DNA from: Acidobacteriota bacterium
GTDB lineage: Bacteria > Acidobacteriota > Terriglobia > Terriglobales > Acidobacteriaceae
Reading direction: 5' to 3'
Assembly: GCA_028873155.1 (NCBI GenBank)
Contig: JAGWML010000111.1
Coordinates: forward strand, 1 to 9,688
DNA length: 9,688 nucleotides
Under the pieces are notes generated by a model. The model saw nothing but the letters and a program-made list of their open reading frames with translations, did not search any database and was not told the DNA's origin. Below are positions 6,218 to 9,688 of this stretch, in pieces. Within the stretch, counting starts at the first letter, position 1. Every line of letters begins with the position of its first letter. The position numbers and the translations under genes are program-made.

Positions 6218-8299
6218 ATGGTTCTCAACAGCTCCACACGCGGCGAAAAGCTCCCCAGCGCCAAGCTGACGGCTGTGCAGTATGGCGTTCTGCTCATGAT
6301 GCTGGCCTTGCTGGCCGGCCTCTGGCGGCTCCAGGTCATTGGCGCGGACAGCTTTCGCGTCCTCGCCGAGCAGAATCGCATCCGCAAGGTGCCCATCCTC
6401 GCCCCGCGCGGCAAGCTCTTCGACCGCGAAAACCGCCTCATCGTTGATAACTACCCCTCCGTCTCCTGCTTCCTCGTGCGCGAGCAGGGCCGCAATGTGG
6501 ACGCCGATCTGCCTCTCATCGCGCGTGGCCTCGACCTCGATCTCGACCAGCTCCGCGCCACGCTGCGCCGCTACCGCAGCGCGCCCGGCTACCAGCCCAT
6601 CCCCATCAAGCAGGAGGTCACGCCCGACGAGCAGGCCTTCATCGCAGCGCACGCCGGAGAGCTGCCGGAGCTCGAGACCATCGATCAGGAGCGCCGCCTT
6701 TACCCGCGCGACGGCTACGCCGCCCACTTGATCGGCTACGTCGGCGAAGTCAGCGAAGACATGCTCAACGACCCCCGCTATGCGGCCTACGAGCCGGGCG
6801 ACGTGGTCGGCAAGGCAGGCGAGGAAGAGAGCTACGATCAGCTACTTCGCGGAGAGGACGGCTCGCGCGACGTCGTCGTGGACAGCCGCGGCCGCGAGGT
6901 CGGCTACCTGCGCACCCAGCACGCGATCCCCGGCCAGGACCTGCGCCTCACCATCGACAATGACCTGCAGCGCGCCGCGGAGCTTGCCCTCGGTGACCGC
7001 AGCGGAGCCATCGTCGCCATGGACCCGCGCAACGGAGAGATTCTCGCACTGGTCTCGCGCCCCAGCTTCAACCCCAACGACTTCGCGGTCCGCATCGACC
7101 GCACTGCATGGAACAAGCTCATCACCGACCCGGATCACCCGCTGCTGGATAAGGTCATTCAGGCGCAGCTGGCGCCCGGCTCTACCTTCAAGATCCTCAT
7201 GTCAGTGGCCGGTCTGGAAGAGGGACTGGCGCAGAATCTACACGTCTTCTGTAACGGCGGCGCAAACTTCTACGGACACTTCTATCACTGCGATGAAAAG
7301 CACGGCTCGGTGGACATCCACAACGCCATTCCCATGTCGTGCGACACCTTCTACTACACCCTTGCCGATAAGCTCGGCATCGACCGCATCTCAAAGTACG
7401 CCACCGAGTTCGGCTACGGCCAGAAGACCGGCATCGACCTGCCCGGCGAGCAGGCCGGCCTGATGCCCTCGGCCCAGTGGGTGATGAAGAACTACCACCG
7501 CAAGTGGTACGCCGGCGAGACCATCTCGGTCGGCATCGGCCAGGGCGCCATTGAGGCCACTCCCATTCAGCTTGCCCGCATCATCGGCGGCATCGCCTCC
7601 GGCGGGCACATGGTCCGACCCCACGTCGTCTTTCCCGACCAGCTCCCCGAAGATTTCCGCCACGCGCTCCAGGACTCGTTCCCCGGCACCGGCCAGACCT
7701 ACATCCCCCTCGACCCGGATGCGTGGATGACCATCACCGACGGCATGGCCGAGGTGACTGAGCCGGGCCTCTACCACACCGCCGGCTCCGCGCATCTGGA
7801 GGGCATCGACCTCGCGGGCAAGACCGGCACGGCCCAGGTGATGAGCCACGAAGCGCTCGACCGCACCAGCAAGGGCCGCTCCACCTTTCCCAATGCCTGG
7901 TTCGTGGGCGTCACGCCGCGCCGCAACCCCGAACTGGTCGTCACCGTCCTCTGGCAAAACGGCGAATTCAGCTTTTACCCGGCCCGCATCGGCGCCGCTG
8001 TGGTTGCGGCTTACGTGGAAAAGCAGCGCCGCCTCGCGCACAATCTTCCCGCAGTCCAGGCAAATACCGCGCCCGCCACGCCTGCCAAACCGGCCGAGGT
8101 CGGCGTCCTCTGGTCGCAGCCCGAAGTCAAGAACGGCAAGACCGTCGCGCGCATCCACGCTGGTCATTACTTTGTGAATCCGCCCGTCAGCGCGCCTGCC
8201 ACATCCACGTCCGCCCGCCTGCACAGGTCCGGTGCGACCACCGCCCTGCCCGGCCAGATCGCCGTCGCGCTGCCCGTCAGCAAGGTCCAGACCCCATGA
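6218..8299 (+). CDS. mrdA: Penicillin-binding protein 2, elongasome transpeptidase
   Basis: PBP2 crosslinks lateral-wall peptidoglycan as the class B partner of RodA. The 693 residues comprise a short cytoplasmic start, a transmembrane helix at about 20-38, a pedestal domain opening with RGKLFDRENRLI (64-75), and a transpeptidase domain from about 240. All catalytic motifs are present: nucleophile Ser322 in GSTFK (Lys325), SCD at 374-376 (the SxD form usual for PBP2) and KTGT at 535-538. Between the first two motifs lie Cys345, Cys358 and His362, which with Cys375 form a plausible metal site. The protein ends with a roughly 90-residue Ala-, Pro- and Thr-rich tail (about 605-693), longer than I expect for E. 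coli PBP2. The ATG at 6218 has only AGG four bases upstream; no better start was seen. Its stop overlaps the rodA start (ATGA), which fits a 1:1 enzyme pair. Confidence 0.96.
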   Translation: MVLNSSTRGEKLPSAKLTAVQYGVLLMMLALLAGLWRLQVIGADSFRVLAEQNRIRKVPILAPRGKLFDRENRLIVDNYPSVSCFLVREQGRNVDADLPLIARGLDLDLDQLRATLRRYRSAPGYQPIPIKQEVTPDEQAFIAAHAGELPELETIDQERRLYPRDGYAAHLIGYVGEVSEDMLNDPRYAAYEPGDVVGKAGEEESYDQLLRGEDGSRDVVVDSRGREVGYLRTQHAIPGQDLRLTIDNDLQRAAELALGDRSGAIVAMDPRNGEILALVSRPSFNPNDFAVRIDRTAWNKLITDPDHPLLDKVIQAQLAPGSTFKILMSVAGLEEGLAQNLHVFCNGGANFYGHFYHCDEKHGSVDIHNAIPMSCDTFYYTLADKLGIDRISKYATEFGYGQKTGIDLPGEQAGLMPSAQWVMKNYHRKWYAGETISVGIGQGAIEATPIQLARIIGGIASGGHMVRPHVVFPDQLPEDFRHALQDSFPGTGQTYIPLDPDAWMTITDGMAEVTEPGLYHTAGSAHLEGIDLAGKTGTAQVMSHEALDRTSKGRSTFPNAWFVGVTPRRNPELVVTVLWQNGEFSFYPARIGAAVVAAYVEKQRRLAHNLPAVQANTAPATPAKPAEVGVLWSQPEVKNGKTVARIHAGHYFVNPPVSAPATSTSARLHRSGATTALPGQIAVALPVSKVQTP

Positions 8300-9408
8300 G
8301 CCCCATGCGCCGCTTCATCAGCTTTCGCGACTTCGACTGGGCCCTGCTCGGCATGGTTCTGCTGATCTGCGCGCTCTCGGTCTTTGAGATCTACTCCGCG
8401 ACGCTGCACACCCGCTACGTCGGCTTTCACACCAAGCAGCTCTTCTGGATTGCTGGAGGCCTGGCCGGCATGCTGCTCTTCTCCAAGATCGACTACCACA
8501 AGCTCATCGACTTCGCGCCGTGGATCTACGGCGTCTTTCTCTTTCTGCTCGGCATCGTCCTCATCCCCGGCATCGGCCACAAAGCGCTGGGCGCGCGCCG
8601 CTGGATCAAGCTCGGCCCCATCCTGTTCCAGCCCTCCGAGTGGGTCAAACTCGTCCTCATCCTCGCCGTTGCCCGCTACTTTGCCAATCTCGGCGGCCGC
8701 TCGCTCACCTGGCGCGACATCCTGAAAGCCTTCGCCCTCATCGGTGCGCCCATGCTGCTGGTCCTCAAGCAGCCAGACCTTGGCACGACGCTCACCTACA
8801 CGCCCATCCTTCTGGCCGGCCTGTTCCTGGGCGGCATCAACCTGCGGCAATCGCTCGCTCTGCTGGTCGCGGCACTGGTGCTCGTTGCCGGCGCCTGGAC
8901 CAGCGGCAAGGTGCTCAAGCCCTACCAGAAGGCCCGGCTCACCAGCTTCATCAACCCGGACAACGATCCCCGCGGCAGCGGCTATCAGATTCGCCAGTCG
9001 CTCATCGCCGTCGGCTCCGGCGGCCTGTGGGGCAAAGGCGCGGAAAAGGGCACCCAGACTCAGGGCGACTTTCTGCCCATCCCGCACGCCGACTTCATCT
9101 TTGCCGCCTTCAGTGAGGAGCACGGCTTCGTCGGCGCCACTCTTGTACTGCTGCTATACTTCTTCATATTGATGCGTTTGATTCAGAACGCACAAACAGC
9201 CGCTGACCTGCCCGGTTCTCTCATTATTATGGGGATCGTGGCTGTGTTGACCTTTCAGATTGCGGTCAACGTAGGCATGGTCATCGGGTTTATGCCCGTC
9301 ACCGGAATCCCTTTACCGTTAATGAGTTACGGCGGATCTTCGGTGCTGTTTACCTTCCTGGCGCTAGGTGTCGCGATGAACGTGCGCATGCGCCGGTTCG
9401 TAAACTAG
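8296..9408 (+). CDS. rodA: Rod shape-determining protein RodA, SEDS peptidoglycan glycosyltransferase
   Basis: RodA polymerises lipid II into glycan strands and works as a complex with PBP2. The 370-residue product has the typical length and about ten hydrophobic segments. SEDS-family landmarks are in order: GARRWIKLGPILFQPSEWVK (99-118), KQPDLGTT (158-165), the large periplasmic loop ending in PHADFIFAAFSEEHGFVG (263-280), which contains Asp266 equivalent to the essential catalytic Asp of E. coli and Thermus RodA, and GIPLPLMSYGGSS (337-349). The gene begins inside the mrdA stop codon (ATGA at 8296-8299), a usual sign of translational coupling; a second in-frame ATG at 8305 is possible. Codon use changes near position 9139: from there to the stop 31 of 89 codons end in A or T, against 7 of the first 60, although protein motifs stay intact. 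Confidence 0.96.
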   Translation: MSPMRRFISFRDFDWALLGMVLLICALSVFEIYSATLHTRYVGFHTKQLFWIAGGLAGMLLFSKIDYHKLIDFAPWIYGVFLFLLGIVLIPGIGHKALGARRWIKLGPILFQPSEWVKLVLILAVARYFANLGGRSLTWRDILKAFALIGAPMLLVLKQPDLGTTLTYTPILLAGLFLGGINLRQSLALLVAALVLVAGAWTSGKVLKPYQKARLTSFINPDNDPRGSGYQIRQSLIAVGSGGLWGKGAEKGTQTQGDFLPIPHADFIFAAFSEEHGFVGATLVLLLYFFILMRLIQNAQTAADLPGSLIIMGIVAVLTFQIAVNVGMVIGFMPVTGIPLPLMSYGGSSVLFTFLALGVAMNVRMRRFVN

Positions 9409-9430
9409 GCGTCTCTGCCCTGCAAGAAGG

Positions 9431-9688
9431 ATGGGACGCGCACGACACAAGTTCACCCCCTTGCGAACCTCGGAAGGGTCCGAAACGCAAGAGGCAGATT
9501 TTGTAGATATTTACGCCGGCCAGGTCCGATGGACCGTGGAGCCCGGCAGGATTGGGTTCATGAGCTCGCAAAGACGGGAAAACCGTTGGCAGCGTAGAAC
9601 TTGCGCGGGGCGCGCAGAGGTGCGGAGCGGGTTGCTCCTCGTCACCGTCCAGTGCCCAGCCCGCGCAGGCGCCAGCGGTGGAACGGCC
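9431..9688 (+). CDS. Possible start of a downstream gene, runs off the window
   Basis: From the in-frame stop at 9401-9403 one + frame stays open to the window end. ATG at 9431 follows AAGAAGG with no spacer, which is poor. A second in-frame ATG at 9560 has AGGA (9548-9551) eight bases upstream, which is ideal. From 9431 the product would be 86 or more residues; the first third looks protein-like (EADFVDIYAGQVRWTVEPG), while the part after 9560 is Arg-rich and resembles no family I know. An open frame of this length can arise by chance at this GC content. In the Acidobacteriota gene orders I remember, a ribonuclease E/G gene often follows rodA, but nothing visible here shows that family, so the true start may lie beyond 9688 and this stretch may be a leader. 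Confidence 0.25.
   Translation, partial: MGRARHKFTPLRTSEGSETQEADFVDIYAGQVRWTVEPGRIGFMSSQRRENRWQRRTCAGRAEVRSGLLLVTVQCPARAGASGGTA
9460..9491 (+). repeat. Two-part stem-loop in the post-rodA region
   Basis: A 6-bp outer stem (CTTGCG/CGCAAG) encloses a 4-bp inner stem (CGGA/TCCG) with an AGGG loop and an asymmetric internal bulge of five and three bases. GGAAGGG in the loop could resemble a ribosome binding site, but no start codon lies at a useful distance. Confidence 0.5.
9515..9547 (+). repeat. Long three-part stem-loop in the post-rodA region
   Basis: GCCGG, CCA and GGTCC on the left pair in turn with GGACC, TGG and CCGGC on the right around a GAT loop. That is 13 base pairs interrupted by one single-base bulge and one three-base bulge. 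It is the strongest fold seen after rodA. It ends just before the AGGA at 9548-9551 that would serve the ATG at 9560, so folding could affect that start. Confidence 0.55.

Larger units (their letters stand above)
9409..9688 (+). other. Hairpin-rich region after rodA, possible structured leader RNA
   Basis: Several stem-loops follow one another on the + strand. (1) GCGTC 9409-9413 pairs with GACGC 9435-9439, immediately after the rodA stop. (2) CTTGCG 9460-9465 pairs with CGCAAG 9486-9491, with an inner CGGA 9471-9474 / TCCG 9479-9482. (3) GCCGG 9515-9519 pairs with CCGGC 9543-9547, with inner CCA/TGG and GGTCC/GGACC arms. (4) ACGG 9573-9576 pairs with CCGT 9582-9585. (5) GGTG 9619-9622 pairs with CACC 9643-9646, with inner GGAGC/GCTCC. 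None has a T-run. I could not match them to RNase P RNA, tmRNA, SRP RNA, 6S RNA or a riboswitch I know. An untranslated leader of the next gene is the simplest reading. Confidence 0.4.

Noticed and set aside
5939..6727. A 262-residue open frame on the - strand across mreD and mrdA
   Set aside because: It runs antisense through two well-supported genes, and its composition is that of a shadow frame.
8167..9123. A 318-residue open frame on the - strand across mrdA and rodA
   Set aside because: It overlaps conserved rodA motifs and has the same Glu-, Asp- and Gly-rich shadow composition; no independent ribosome binding site or family resemblance.
9247..9275. TTGACC inside rodA as a -35 element for a downstream promoter
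   Set aside because: No acceptable -10 hexamer lies 16-18 bases downstream. The nearby sequence around GTAGGC matches poorly.
9409..9688. RNase P RNA, tmRNA, SRP RNA, 6S RNA or a known riboswitch
   Set aside because: The signature conserved segments I know, such as GAGGAAAGTCC of RNase P RNA or GTCCGGAAGGAAGCA of SRP RNA, are absent on both strands, and only short partial resemblances occur.

Overview
The window is GC-rich bacterial chromosome, and its centre is the rod-shape (elongasome) locus mreB-mreC-mreD-mrdA-rodA on the + strand. High GC, the intact five-gene order and the general look of the proteins suggest an Acidobacteriota member (Acidobacteriaceae/Terriglobia-like). That taxonomic call is an inference from memory of gene order and protein style, not from a search.

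Layout. Positions 1-433 hold the C-terminal 143 residues of a zinc-dependent phospholipase C / S1-P1 nuclease superfamily protein that begins before the window. A 181-nt gap with a strong hairpin and a weak promoter candidate follows. Next comes a 355-residue membrane-anchored protein of unknown function (615-1682). Convergent to it, on the - strand, is a complete NAD(P)-dependent aldehyde dehydrogenase (1722-3212). The dehydrogenase diverges from mreB across a 157-nt region that carries the likely promoter of the mre operon. mreB (3370-4434), mreC (4479-5636), mreD (5639-6160), mrdA/PBP2 (6218-8299) and rodA (8296-9408) follow with short or no gaps. The last 280 nt (9409-9688) hold several inverted repeats and an open reading frame that runs off the window. 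They look like a structured leader and/or the start of the next gene.

How the genes work together. MreB is the actin-like filament under the membrane. MreC and MreD link it to the periplasmic machinery. RodA (SEDS glycosyltransferase) and PBP2 (class B transpeptidase) polymerise and crosslink lateral-wall peptidoglycan. mrdA and rodA overlap by ATGA, so the two enzyme subunits are probably translationally coupled; mreC and mreD are two nucleotides apart. A hairpin between mreB and mreC could lower mreC expression relative to mreB.

No mobile element, CRISPR array, tRNA or rRNA was seen. I found no clearly new defence or biosynthetic system. The points most worth a second look are a Cys/Cys/His/Cys cluster in PBP2 that fits a variant zinc site, the structured region after rodA, the mreB-mreC hairpin, a sharp codon-use change in the last quarter of rodA, and the unassigned 355-residue protein.
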